DNA of 64,000 nt from Planctomycetota bacterium (lineage in GTDB: Bacteria; Planctomycetota; B15-G4), in NCBI GenBank assembly GCA_029259745.1, contig JAJDEO010000065.1, positions 62,001 through 126,000 on the forward strand, written 5' to 3'. Of the stretch, positions 1 to 11,200 are shown piece after piece. Position 1 is the first letter of the stretch. Each line of letters opens with the position of its first letter. The position numbers were made by a program, and so were the translations under genes. A model generated the notes under the pieces. That model had not been told where the DNA came from and did no database searches. It saw only the letters and a list, made by a program, of their open reading frames with translations.

Positions 1-2575
1 GCCCGGCGGCACTGCTCCAGCTCCTGCCCGTAGCGAGGGCGATGAGACGGTCGAGGTGCTCGGCCTGCAGGTGACGCTCGAAGCTCGAGATCATCGGCTC
101 GCGGTCCGAGAACGACGAGCCCGACACGCCGAGCGGCGCCCAGACGGCCGCGCCGATCGTCGTGAGCAGCTCGGGCACCGTGAGTGCATCGTCGCCGTCG
201 TCGGTGCGCTGCTCGTTGTCCTGCACGCGGCGCAGCTTGACGGGGTTGAGCAGCATCGACATCACCGACGACTGAATGCCCAGGACCTGGTCGTTCACCG
301 GCCAGTCGTGGTCGTCGTCGAAGCCGTCGTCGTACCAGTTGTCCGTGCCGAGCTTGCGCAGCAGCTCCGGGCTCAGGCCGAACGCCTCGTCGTGGAAGGC
401 GTGCTCGACGATGAAGTCGAGCGCGCGTCGCTGCTGAGCGACATCGACGGGGACGATGGGGTCGCCTCCGCCTTCGTCACCCTTCTTGGCACGATCGATG
501 TGTGCGCCGCCGACCCAGTTCACGGCCGTCGCGATCGACGCCATCTGCTGACCGAGCAGCTGACCGAAGACCGAACGTGCCTTCGACCACGAGTCGCCGT
601 CTTCGACAACCGTGTCGAGGAAGTTCTCGCGTGCGTGCTCGATGAACGCCATGCGCGCATCGCCGTGGTCGAGCGAAACCTTCCCGAGGTCCCAGGTCTT
701 GGCCTGCGGGTCGGGGCTGAACTGACCGTCTTCGGCCATGAAGGCGTACTCGTCGGCGCCGGCTCGCGCCGCGACCTCGTCGGGATCGTCGAAGGTGTAG
801 TTCCACTCGATCGCCCACATGTCGTACGGACCGAGGTCGATCGCGCTGTAGTCACCCTGCACGAGCTCCCCGTCCTCCACGACGATGTTCGCCGGCGCGT
901 AGTCCATCACCGTCGACTGCATCGACTTGTTGCCGCGGAACTCGGCCGAGTTGATCTCGGCGAAGTCGTAGAGAGCTGAGCCCTTCCAGTTGTGCATCAT
1001 GCCCATCGTGTGACCGACCTCGTGCATGATGACGTCACGCAGCAGCGGGCCGACGAACGACTCGGGCAGGCCGTCGAGCAGCGACTCCTTGTCACCGTCG
1101 TCCTCGTCTTCCTCGAGTGCGACGACGCCGAGGCCGAGCGCCAGTCGCGCCTGGGCCACGTTCGCCGCCAAACCCGGCTGCATCGCGCACGACCACGGAC
1201 CCGAGCCCGCGATCGAGGCGTGCGGCGCCCAGACGGACGGCAGCATCGTCGGCGGAGCGCCCTGGAATGCCACGCGCTCGGCGACGCCCTCGGCGATCAT
1301 CCGCGACATGCGCGCGACGGCGGGACGGTCACGCGGCGCGGCGAGACGCATGCGCGGGTCCCAGGACGGGTTCTCGGCGAGCCACGGCGCGAGGTCGGGA
1401 TGCATCGTGCTCATCGCGGCCGTCGCCAGCTCGGTCTGCATGAACTGGTTCGCGTAGCTGGAGATGAAGCCCTCGTCCATGACGATGTCGGCCTCGTAGA
1501 TCTCACCGGTATCGGGGTGGGCATGGACGGGACCGATCGCGAAGCCCATCGACGAGTTCGTCCAACGCACGAAGGAGTGCCGGCTGTCGGACGGGTCGAT
1601 GTCCATGTATGCACCGGTCGAGGCGTCCTGCTGGCGCACCTCGATCGCGCCGACGATCCCCACCTGCTCGAACGCCTTGTTCCAAGCGAGGATTCCCTCG
1701 CGCACCCAACGACGGTAGCGGATCGGCGTGGTGTGCTCGATGTGGTAGACGATCGGCTTCTTCGGCGGACTCATGCTCAGCGACGAGTCGGCCTTCTCGA
1801 TGTGCCAGCGGTTCGCGTAGCGGATCACCTGCGACTCGCCGTCGTTCTTCGCGCGGTCGGTGTAGTTCGTGTAGTAGATGCCGACTCGGCGATCGGCCTC
1901 GCGCGGCTTGAAGCCCTCGCTGCGCTGCGGCATGCCGATCGAGTAGCGGATCTCGGACAGGCGGCCATCGGCCCGCGGAAGCTCGAAGCCCACCTCGACG
2001 TTGTGCGGAAAAGCTTTCGTCTCCGTGATCCGCGCCAGCGACGTGTCGGCCCCGCGTGTGAATCCGCCCAGGAAGTTGCCGGCCCCACCGAGCAGCAGCG
2101 CGTCGAGATCGATCACGGGACCGCCACCGGGGCCCATCGTGAGAATCGGCACGGAGGTCACGACGCGGTCCGTGTAGATCCGGTCGAGCGCGCTCTTCGA
2201 CTGGGCATCACCCGACGAGCGGTAATCGAGGTTCGGCTCGAGGAGTGCGAGCTGGTTCCCGCGGCGACTCCATTGCAGCGTGCGCGCGGGGACGCCGACC
2301 TGGTTGTGCCAGATCGAGTAGACGCCGGCCTGGGGGTCGCCCGAAGCGACCGTTGCCACGACGTAGAACCGCTTGCCTTCGAAGGTGCGCGGCAGCTCGG
2401 CGAGCACCTGGGCATCCTTGTCACGCCGGTGCAGCGTGTAGAACGCGCCGCCCGCCGTCTCAGGGACGGCTTTGTAGTCCTTCGCGACGTCGGCGAACTT
2501 GGGGAACTCGTCGTCACCGGCAGTGACGAGCGGCGCCGCGATGACGGCGGCGAGGAACGCAGTGCGAATCAACAC
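1..2575 (-). CDS. Zinc-dependent metalloprotease, DUF4953/DUF5117-type, secreted (3' end outside window)
   Basis: The minus-strand reading frame stays open from about 2.6 kb to the window edge, so the C-terminus is missing. It carries the zinc motif HEVGHTMGMMHNW (codons near 1010-1030), the extended HExxHxxGxxHNW signature of the DUF4953/DUF5117/DUF5118 metalloprotease family of planctomycetes and Bacteroidetes. The N-terminus (LIRTAFLAAVIAAPLVTAG) looks like a Sec signal peptide, so the enzyme is probably exported. I chose GTG at 2575 because GGGAG lies 8 nt upstream. An in-frame ATG at 2599 would add eight residues but has no clear ribosome-binding site. It is divergent from the gene at 2813. 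The substrate is unknown; the role as a peptidase is inferred from family and motif. Confidence 0.88.
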   Translation of the reverse strand, partial: MLIRTAFLAAVIAAPLVTAGDDEFPKFADVAKDYKAVPETAGGAFYTLHRRDKDAQVLAELPRTFEGKRFYVVATVASGDPQAGVYSIWHNQVGVPARTLQWSRRGNQLALLEPNLDYRSSGDAQSKSALDRIYTDRVVTSVPILTMGPGGGPVIDLDALLLGGAGNFLGGFTRGADTSLARITETKAFPHNVEVGFELPRADGRLSEIRYSIGMPQRSEGFKPREADRRVGIYYTNYTDRAKNDGESQVIRYANRWHIEKADSSLSMSPPKKPIVYHIEHTTPIRYRRWVREGILAWNKAFEQVGIVGAIEVRQQDASTGAYMDIDPSDSRHSFVRWTNSSMGFAIGPVHAHPDTGEIYEADIVMDEGFISSYANQFMQTELATAAMSTMHPDLAPWLAENPSWDPRMRLAAPRDRPAVARMSRMIAEGVAERVAFQGAPPTMLPSVWAPHASIAGSGPWSCAMQPGLAANVAQARLALGLGVVALEEDEDDGDKESLLDGLPESFVGPLLRDVIMHEVGHTMGMMHNWKGSALYDFAEINSAEFRGNKSMQSTVMDYAPANIVVEDGELVQGDYSAIDLGPYDMWAIEWNYTFDDPDEVAARAGADEYAFMAEDGQFSPDPQAKTWDLGKVSLDHGDARMAFIEHARENFLDTVVEDGDSWSKARSVFGQLLGQQMASIATAVNWVGGAHIDRAKKGDEGGGDPIVPVDVAQQRRALDFIVEHAFHDEAFGLSPELLRKLGTDNWYDDGFDDDHDWPVNDQVLGIQSSVMSMLLNPVKLRRVQDNEQRTDDGDDALTVPELLTTIGAAVWAPLGVSGSSFSDREPMISSFERHLQAEHLDRLIALATGRSWSSAAG

Positions 2576-2812
2576 GGGGCCAACTCCCGAAGGGGCCATG
2601 AGGACAAGCCCCGAATCTACTCCCTGAGTGGGCTCACATGCTCTCCAGACCCTCCCATTTTCAGCGCGAAACCGCCGAGCCCCGCCGAACTCCTCCCGCG
2701 CCCGGGACACCTGTGCGCTGTCACACACAGCTGGGCCCTTTCACCGTCCTCCCTTGCGACGCCGGGCTTTCCGTGCTGCGATCCCCTGGCCGATCCTCGG
2801 GGTAACAACGCC

Positions 2813-3853
2813 ATGCTCACATGTCTTGCAGCTCTCATCGTCGCCGCCTCGGTGCTCGCCGACGCGACGCCCGCCCCGATCGTCGACCTGGAACGCGCCC
2901 GCGAGCTTGCCGCCGATCACGACCTCGAGGAGTGGGTCTCGAAAGACGGCCGCGTCTACTTGTTCACGAGCGCGAAGAATCTGAAGTCGGACGGCAAGCT
3001 CGTCGAGAAGACGCTCGACGCCTTCGACGATGTCCTCGGCGTCGAACAGGTCCACACCGACGCGGCGCTCGTGATCTTCGGGTACCCGACGGGCAAGCGA
3101 GCCACGTTCGAGCACCCGCTGTTTCTCGGGGCCTCGACGGATGACGACAGCGAACGAGACGCGGACGAGGAAGAAGACGAACGTGAGGCCGGCGGGCTGA
3201 GCGACCCCGGCGCCGCCTACTTCCGCTCCCTCACGCTCGACACACATGCTGCAGTCCGCTTCGGATACATCGACGCCGGTCTGTTCTCGTCCTACCGGAC
3301 AACGAAGGGTTCCGAGTGGAAGGAGATGTTCAACCCGCCGCAGAACATCCCCGAGGCCCAACTCGTCAACCGCCTGACGCACCTGTTGCTCTACCGCAAC
3401 TACGGTCCGCTCCCCATCTGGGTGAGACGTGGCGTCGCGTGGCATTTCGAGCACGAGCTGCTCGGTGAGGTGGCCGCATTCCCGCAACGCGACAACGTCC
3501 GCGAACGCCCCGCCAATGAGCCCGAGAACTGGAACGAGATCCTCGAGCGCAATGGCACGTCGCCGAAGCGCTTCGAGCAGATCGTCAAATGGACAGCGGC
3601 TTACTACGACGATCACTCAGCCCAGGCATGGGGCTACGCGAGTCATCTGCTGCGCAACAAGAAGACCGCCAAGGCACTCCCGAGTTTCCTGCTCTCCCTG
3701 TCGACGCGCGCCGAGGCGCTCTCCGCCGAGAACGACGGCTCACTCGAGGTGCCGGCCGACGAACAGACCGCGCTCATGGAAGAGCACTTCGGAAAGAAGA
3801 TCCAGCGCGACATCGAGCGCGCATTCGACAAGGCCGAGAAGTCCTTCAAGTGA
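2813..3853 (+). CDS. Secreted hypothetical protein resembling peptidase-MA/DUF1570 proteins
   Basis: A 346-residue protein starting MLTCLAALIVAASVLADA, a short signal peptide. The middle is acidic (DDDSERDADEEEDERE near residue 110). A later stretch, LPIWVRRGVAWHFEHEL near residue 204, resembles the segment around the active site of peptidase-MA-like/DUF1570 proteins (typically PxWLxEGxAxxxE). A proper HExxH is not visible, so it may be a non-catalytic relative. Only the last third of a longer open frame is taken as coding; the upstream part lies antisense to the metalloprotease. It is divergent from that gene, with about 235 bp between start codons. Function is unknown and the family link is tentative. 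Confidence 0.75.
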   Translation: MLTCLAALIVAASVLADATPAPIVDLERARELAADHDLEEWVSKDGRVYLFTSAKNLKSDGKLVEKTLDAFDDVLGVEQVHTDAALVIFGYPTGKRATFEHPLFLGASTDDDSERDADEEEDEREAGGLSDPGAAYFRSLTLDTHAAVRFGYIDAGLFSSYRTTKGSEWKEMFNPPQNIPEAQLVNRLTHLLLYRNYGPLPIWVRRGVAWHFEHELLGEVAAFPQRDNVRERPANEPENWNEILERNGTSPKRFEQIVKWTAAYYDDHSAQAWGYASHLLRNKKTAKALPSFLLSLSTRAEALSAENDGSLEVPADEQTALMEEHFGKKIQRDIERAFDKAEKSFK

Positions 3854-3972
3854 CACCGCCGCAGGCGGATTCGCCACCGCGATTCGTGAGTGAACCCTTG
3901 GAGACCGCGGCGTGACGCGATTCGCGCGAGCCAACTCGTGCGCACCCCGCAAATCCTGGCTATCGTCGCGGC

Positions 3973-4893
3973 ATGATTGCACTGACCACACTCGTGCTCG
4001 CCGCTGCCCTCGATGACGTTTCCGTCGTTGCCCGCATGGGCGATGGCGTCATCGAAGCCGGCGCCGCGCACTCCTTCACCGTGGAGCTCGTCGTCCCCGA
4101 CGGCATCAGCACCGCGAACTCCGGGCTTCCCAGTCCATTCCTCCAACTCGACGTACCCGACGGCATCACGCTCACCGACAAGCCGAGCAACATGGACACG
4201 CGCCAGTACATCGGCGTGCCCTACGAGCGGCTCATGGAAGGCACGTCGGTCGAGATCCCGTTCGAGGTCGACGACGTGCTGGCCGACGGCGCGACGCTCG
4301 GCATCATCGTGACGGCCTACCTCAGCGATGCCGACACCAGCCGTTTCCTGCGCCAGCGTCTCGAGCTACCCATCAAAGGCGGCGCCCGCGCGCTCCCCGG
4401 CGATGCGACAAACTCGCACTGGGGCATCGACGACACGTTGCTGAAGATCGGCGACAAGGTCGAGGGATTTGCCGTCCCGCTCGCCGAAGGCATCGACCCG
4501 TTCGACCTCGGCACCGTGCTCGGCGAGCGCCCCATCTTCCTCACGACGTATCGTGCCCATTGGTGACCCTACTGCGCCAAGCAGCTCGTGCAGCTGCAAA
4601 GTGAGAAGGAACGTTTCGACGACATGGGAATCCTGATCGTCGGAATGAGTCAGGAAGAGAAAGACCTGAGCAACGTGCTCGAGATGGCCTCCAAGACCGG
4701 CGTGAAGTTTCCGCTTGTTCACGACGTGATGCGCAAGACAGCGCCGCAGTTCGATCGCACCAACGCGTACTACATCGACGCCGAGGGCATCGTCCGCCAG
4801 ATCTTCCCGATGTCCGCCTACATGCGTCCTTCGACGGACCTCGTCCTCAACGAGATCAAACGAATCCAGGATGCTGCGCGCGCCAAGCGCTGA
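3973..4893 (+). CDS. Redoxin (AhpC/TSA-like), candidate selenoprotein read through TGA at 4564
   Basis: Reading TGA 4564-4566 as selenocysteine gives 306 residues. Residues 1-15 look like a short signal peptide. About 20-145 form a beta-rich, DsbD-like N-terminal domain, and about 155-306 form a redoxin domain. The TGA (residue 198) sits exactly at the first cysteine of the redoxin active site: YRAHW, then TGA, then PYCAKQL. Family members have WCPYC there. The same frame stays open for 109 further codons and encodes the rest of the fold (ILIVGMSQEE, FPLVHD, YYIDAEGIVRQIF). A 6-bp hairpin begins 15 nt after the TGA. Predicted role: thiol/selenol redox or peroxide chemistry in the periplasm. 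Alternatives are a nonsense mutation or sequencing error; either would need to hit precisely this codon. Confidence 0.8.
4564..4597 (+). promoter_or_regulatory. Candidate bacterial SECIS element: in-frame TGA plus downstream hairpin
   Basis: TGA is at 4564-4566. A perfect 6-bp stem follows, GCAGCT at 4581-4586 with AGCTGC at 4592-4597, around a 5-nt loop CGTGC. The loop starts 21 nt after the TGA and has G at its second position. This matches the general layout of bacterial SECIS elements (UGA, short spacer, small upper stem, G early in the apical loop). The stem also encodes the ordinary family residues QLVQLQ, so it could be incidental. Confidence 0.5.
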
Positions 4894-4920
4894 CGCGACC
4901 GCTCAGGACCACGTTCGAAT

Positions 4921-4962
4921 GCCACGAGGGTCGAATCGCTGCGGCGGTTCGGCCCTCGTGGC
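4921..4962 (+). terminator. Strong hairpin after the redoxin gene
   Basis: Arms of 15 nt (4921-4935 and 4948-4962) pair with a single T-G wobble around a 12-nt loop. The hairpin starts 28 nt after the redoxin stop codon. There is no T run after it, so it is a terminator-like hairpin of the kind seen elsewhere in this window, or an mRNA 3'-end stabiliser. Confidence 0.6.
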
Positions 4963-5071
4963 GCGTTCGGTCGCGTCACCGGCCACGTTGAGAAGAGCTA
5001 CAGATTCGGGATCGGGCCTCGAAGGAGTTCGGTAATAAAGGGGCACGCGGCGCGTCATCGAGATGGGTCGT

Positions 5072-5173
5072 GAACCCGGGATGTTGATGGATGATCGTCG
5101 CGCGATCGTAGCTGGGCCTCTCCAGCAAAGCCCAGCAAGACCGCAGCCGATCGTCCGCGAATCATCCGGGTTC
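5072..5173 (+). other. Large nested inverted repeat in the leader of the giant secreted protein gene
   Basis: Within the 321-bp gap 4894-5214, GAACCCGG (5072-5079) pairs with CCGGGTTC (5166-5173), GGATGAT (5089-5095) with ATCATCC (5161-5167, an alternative outer pairing), and GCTGGGC (5111-5117) with GCCCAGC (5130-5136). CGATCG palindromes lie between. The nested symmetry ends about 40 nt before the ATG at 5215. It could be a structured mRNA leader or a regulatory site. I see no known riboswitch consensus and no other gene in this gap. Confidence 0.4.
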
Positions 5174-5214
5174 GTTGCACCGATCCGCCGCCACCCCCGC
5201 CGTCGAGCCCCGGA

Positions 5215-8200
5215 ATGATCAACGCCCGTGCGTACCTCGTGCTCGTGTTCGCCCTGCTGCCCTGCATGAGTCGAGCGCAAACCGCTCCGTTCAGCGAGCA
5301 GCTCATCCTCTCAGGCGATCGTGCAGCCGTCATCGCAACGCTCCTCCCCGGGAGCTCGGCCGCCTTCTTCGAGCAGATCCGCCTCGCGCAGCACGAGGGT
5401 CGACTCGATGACGCCGATGCGCTCCTCGAAGCCTGGCACGCGACCGTCAAGGGAACGAACTCCCAGCGCACGACACTCGAGAACCGTCAGGCGCTGCTGC
5501 GCTACGCAACGTCGCCGGACATCACCTACGACCACCTCCTCGCGGCCCTGACACCAACACTCGACCACGAACGTTCGGCTGCGGTCGAAACGGCCGCCTT
5601 GCCCACGAGCATCGCCCCCGGCGCCCTGTCGCTCGCCGCGCTCACGGATGCCACGCTCGCCGCCGACCGCAGCACGCTCAAGCGCTTCACCACCGACGCG
5701 CTCCCGCGCCTCCTCGACCGTGTCCTCACAGACGCGCAGCGCGCCGAACTCCTCGAGCGCCTCACACGTCCCGACGCCCCGCGCCTCGTCGAGCACATCG
5801 TCCGCGATCTCCAGGCTCGTGATTTCTCCGCCTTCGGTGACCGCGGCGTGCATGCACGGCTCACGCTCGCACAGCTCGAAGACCTCGCCCAACAGCGCCC
5901 CGCGGTGCTCGACGAGCGGGCGTTCGTCGAGAGCATGTTGCAGCGGCTGGCGCCCGGGCACGACGTCGCGCTCGACACCGACGACGACGAGCGACGGGCC
6001 TGGCTCGCCCGCCTCGAAGCCTTCACGACGCGCCTGTCGCCGCGCTTCAACTCCCTCAAGGCCCACGTCCTCTACCACCGCATGCTCGATGACGAGCGCC
6101 GCGGCAGCTACGACCGTGAGCGGTTCGTGCGCTACCTGCGCATGCCGAGCCTGCAATACCTGCGCACGGAACAGCAACGCGAAGCCGCACCGTCCGAACG
6201 TGTCGACGTCGGCGCCGTCTACTCGATCGGCCTGCGTCCGATCGCCGACGACGGGCAGTTCGTCGAGCGGATGCTGCACCACTTCCTCGCTCGCGAACAA
6301 TCCGGGGCGGGCTTCTCCGACTTCATCGCGCCTGCGAAACTCCGAGTTCTCCAGGCCGAGGCCCAGATCCTCGCCGGCGCCGACGATCCCGAGCGTTGGT
6401 TCGCCCAGCTCGACGAGGAGCGACGTCGCGCCCTGCGCGATCGCATCGAGATCGCCTTCGCGCCGACGCAGCAGCGGTTCTTCGCACCCGAGAGCGACGT
6501 CACGCTGGTTGTCGACGTCAAGAACGTCAGCTCGCTCACGGTGGCGGTTTACGACATCGACGTCTCGGCCTTGTCCGGCCCACTCAATGAGTTCCTTTCC
6601 GTGGAGGGGCTCGTGGCGAACAGCACGTCGAGCCTCACGATCGACGCACCGGCCACGCAGCGGGTCCGGCGAGAGATCCCCGTGCCCGCCTTGTCGAAGC
6701 CCGGAAGCTATGTCGTCGATGTCGTCGGCGGTGGGCTCTCCGTGCGTGCCATCATCGAGAAGGGGCGGCTGCACCACACCACCCACGACGCCGAGGACGG
6801 TCAGCACGTGCGCGTCTATTCCCACGACGGCACGCATCTGCGCGACGCCTCCGTCTCGATCGAGCGACAACGCTTCGACGCCGACGAGCGCGGTGTCATC
6901 GTGCTTCCGTTCAGCTCCGCGAAGCGCGCTGTCGCGATGGTGCTCGAACACGGCCGGCTCGCCACTCGCGTGACGCACGTCTTCGAGAACGAAACGTACG
7001 AACTCTTCGCCGGCGCCTGGGTCGACCGCGAGGCCCTCGCCCAGCCGCGCGCCACGCTCGTCCTGAGCCCCGCACTCACCCTCAACGGAGCATCGATCGC
7101 CGTCGACCTCCTCGATGACGTGACGCTGACGCTCGTGGCAACCGACCTCGACGGCGTGCAGACGACCGACGTCCTGAGCGACATCACCTTGAACACGGAG
7201 GGCGAGTTCGCGCACACGCTCGCCGTCCCCGAGCGACTCGCTTCGTTGAAGGTGACCCTGCGAGCGAGCATCGAAACGCTGCTCGGCGAGACCTGGAACC
7301 TCGCGAGTGAGTCCGCGACGTTCAAGGTCGGCGGACTCGTGGGCACCGAGACGATCGGGGCGCCGCTGCTCCTCCAGACGCCGAGCGGTTGGGCCGTGGA
7401 GTTGCTCGGACGCAACGGTGAGCCTCTGGTCGACGAACAGATCGCCCTGCGCCTCGCGCACCGCGACTTCGTCGCCGAGCTGCCCTTCAAGCTGCGCACC
7501 GACGAACGCGGCCGAGCATCTCTCGGCCCGCTCCCCGGCATCACGCGCGTGACTGCATCACACGGCGAGGCGGCACGCGCCTGGCCGATCGACAACGCGC
7601 TCCAGTCGACGTACGACGCCACGCCGACAGCCACGCTCCACGCGCTCGTCGGCGACACGGTGCGCATCCCGTGGCACGGCGCCCCACTCGACCGCCGCGA
7701 CGTGTCGCTGATCGAACTCCGTGGCGACGTGCCGTTCGCCGACCGCTTCTCGCACGTCGCCGTTGTCGAGAACCTGCTGACGATCTCGGGTTTGTCTGCG
7801 GGCGCGTACACGCTGCACGTCCGCCCGACAGACACCATCACTTCGCTCTTCGTGTCCGCGGGCACACGCCGCGATGGCCTCATCGTCGGCAACACGACCA
7901 TGGCCCTCGACGCGCAACCGCCGCTGCTACGCATCGGACAACTCGAGGTTGTCGGCGACGAGCTCGTCGTCCGCGTCGACGACGCCACGGCGACAACGCG
8001 GCTACATGTCATCGCCAACCGCTACGGACACGAACTCGACCCTCTGCTCGCCTGGGAGCCGATGCCGGCCTGGCCACACAACGCGCTCGAGCGCGACGTC
8101 GTCGAGTCGCGCTTCACGTCGATCCGCCCGCTCAGCGACGAGGAGCGCTACGTCCTCGCGCGGCGCGCCCTCGACGGTCGGCCCGGAAACATGCTCGACC

Positions 8201-11200
8201 GCCCCTCGCTGATCATGAACCCACTCGCCATCGACGAGCTCAACGTCGAGGCCAACTTCGACTCGACGGGGCTCAACGATGTCATCGGCATCGGTGGCGG
8301 CGGCGGTGGCGGCTTTGGGAAGTTGGGCCGACGTGGTTCGTCGGGGCGACGCGCCGGGAGCCCCGCGAGCATGGGGCCGGGTGTTTCATCCCGGTCGGCC
8401 GACCTGCGCTTCCTCGGCGATGCGCCGATGCTGCGGCTCGACGTGTCGCTCGACAGTGACGGCCGCGCGCGCATCCCGCTGAGTGAGCTCGGCTCGCGTC
8501 ATCTCGTGCGCGCCGTCGCTGTCGACACGTCGGTGGCCGCAGCACGCACGGTCGCGCTCCCCGAGCAACCGCTGGTCCGGCGCGACCGCCGCCTCGCGAC
8601 GTCGCTTCCGGGCACCGGCACGGTCGTCCATCGTCAGCGCTTCGACGTCCTCGAGGCCGGCGCACGGATCGTCATCGAACGCGACGCCACGCCACGCTAC
8701 GACCTCGTCGACACGCTCGACGACATCTATCAGCTCCAGCGCTCGCTGTGCCCCGACGAAGAACTCGTGCGCTTCGAGTTCCTCATGCGCTGGCCGTCGT
8801 TCAGTCTCGAGCAGAAGCTCGATCACCTCTCGCGCTTCGCGTGTCACGAGCTGCACGTCTTCCTGCACGAGAAGGACCGCGCCTTCTTCGACGAACACGT
8901 GCGACCGACGATCGCCGACAAGCGCCGCCCCAACATCGTCGACCTCTGGCTGCTCGACGCCGACCTCAACGCCTTCACGGAGAGCTGGACGTTCTCGACG
9001 CTCAGCGTCATCGAGAAGGCGCTGCTCGCGCGGGCACGACCCGACCGCGCTGCGGCGACGTCGCGCTGGATCGCCGAGGGGGCGCCGAGTGAATCGACGC
9101 AGCGTGCGCGCGACGCGCTCTTCGCCCTCTCCGGCCTGGACGAGGAGGCCGTGGAGGTCGTCGCCGAGCGGCTCGTCACGGAGGACGTCGCACCGTCGCG
9201 GGCCGCGCGCGGGCAGTCTGGCCGCAAGCGCGCGGGGCCGCCGAAGCTCTGGAGCCGCCCCGCCGACCTCGCCATGCTCGTCGAGCACGGCTACTGGCAG
9301 CACATGGTGCGTCACCAGATCGCGCGCCCGATCGCGCCGAACCGCTTCTGGAGCGAGTTCGCCGCGGCTGATGCGAGCGCGCCGTTCGTCTCGGCGGCCG
9401 TGATCGACGCGACGACTTCGTTGACCGAGTGTGTCTTCGCGCTGGCCTTCACCGACCTTCCGTTCGAGGCCGGTGACCATGCGATCGAGGTCGACGACAC
9501 GACCACGACCGTGACGCTCGCGAGCCGCGCACTCGTGGCACGTGAAGAGCTGGTTGCCGAGGCCGGTGAACTCGCGCCGTCGGTGATCGGCATCGGCATG
9601 AGCATCCGCCACCGGGGCAGCGATCGCGGGCTCGTGCAAGACGAGCTCGTCGTCGGCGAGACTTACATGGTGCAGGCCATCGCATCGAACCCGACGACGG
9701 AGACGCTCGCCGTCGACGTGCTCATGCAGATCCCGGCCGGGGCCGTCCCACTCGGGGGAACGCGCGCCACGCGCACCGAGCGCCTCTCGCTGCGCCCCTT
9801 CGGAATCGCCACGCTGACGCAGGTCTTCTACTACCCCGAGGCCGTGCCTGCGAGCCTCACACCGGTGCGCGCATCGATCGACGGCAAGCCCGTTGCCGTG
9901 GCTTCGTTCGATCCGCTGCGCGTCGTCCCCGAGGCGACCTCCGTCGACACGACGACCTGGGAGCACATCGCGCAGCACGCTCCGCTCGCCGGCGTCCTCG
10001 ACGCCCTGCGCTCGCGCGACATCGGCACGCTCGACATGGACCTCGTCGCGTGGCGCATGGCCGACCGCGCAGCCTTCAAGGCGATCACCAACACGCTGCG
10101 CGAGCGGCTCACCTACGACGCCACGCTCTGGGCCTACTCGCTGCTTCACCGCGACGAACGCACAGCGGCGGAGTACATCGCCCAAGTTCCGCGCTTCGTC
10201 GAGTCGTGCGGCGGCGCGCTCGTCTCACCGCTGCTGACGATCGACGCCGAGGCACGCTGGCTCCGTCAGCATGTCGAATACGCACCGCTCTTCGCGCCGC
10301 GCACCCATCCCCGCCCCGGCCAACCGAGGTTCTGGATCGGCCAACTCAGTGACTCCTGGCAGGAACTCCTCGAGCAGCTCGCGTGGAAGCCAGCGTTCGA
10401 CGACGTCGACCATCTCGAACTCACGTGGTGGCTGCTGTTGCAGGATCGCGTCGACGAGGCGCTCGAGATGTTCGCGCGCGTCGACACTGCGAACGTCGGC
10501 ATGGAGACGCAGATCGCCTACCTGTCGGCCTACCTCGCGATGTCCTCGAGCGACCCCGATGCTGCGCGAGCCATCGCGAGCGGGCATCTCGACCACCCAC
10601 TCGCGCACTGGCGAGAGCGCTTCGCCGAAGTCGTCGCGCACGCTGACGAGGCGCAACAGCTGGACACGGCCGCAGGCGGTGCCCCCACCGACCCACTCGA
10701 CGCAGGGCGCCGGGCACCCTCGCTGCACGTCGACGTCGTGAACGGTGAGATCATCATCGAGCACGAGAATGTCGCAACGTGCGAGGTGCTCTTCGCGCCC
10801 GTCGACATCGAGCTGATGTTCTCGACGCGCCCCTTCGGCAGCGCGCTCGACGACGACCCGCTCGTCACGCGCCCCCATCGCGTCGAGACGCTCGACGTCG
10901 ACGGACCGGTCACGCGCCTGGCCATGCCCGACGCCTACACCACTCGCAACGCGATCATCGAAGTCCGCGCGGGCGGGCTCGTCGAACGGACGACGAGCGA
11001 GGCCCACTCGATGCACGTCCGCCTCGCCGAGTCGCAGGGCGAGGTCAAGGTCACCGACGCCGCAGCGCGCACACCACTTCCGGCCGTCTACGTGAAGGTC
11101 TACGCGAAGCTGCGCGGCGGAGTCGTGCGTTTCCACAAGGACGGCTACACCGATCTGCGCGGGCGCTTCGACTACGCCTCGCTGACGGGCAACACGGACG

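Noticed and set aside
56-2812. Long plus-strand open frames opposite the metalloprotease
   Set aside because: They are antisense to a gene with a clear zinc motif and signal peptide, and their translations are Arg/Val/Asp-rich with no domain. They arise from GC-rich codon bias.
3973-4566. Redoxin as a pseudogene with a premature stop
   Set aside because: The stop is exactly at the active-site cysteine, the frame continues intact for 109 codons, and a hairpin follows. Recoding explains this better, although a point mutation is not excluded.
5311-7461. 716-codon minus-strand frame
   Set aside because: It lies wholly inside the giant secreted protein gene; its composition is typical of an antisense shadow and there is no recognisable motif.
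8386-10185. 599-codon minus-strand frame
   Set aside because: Antisense to the same giant gene, with no domain or plausible ribosome-binding site.
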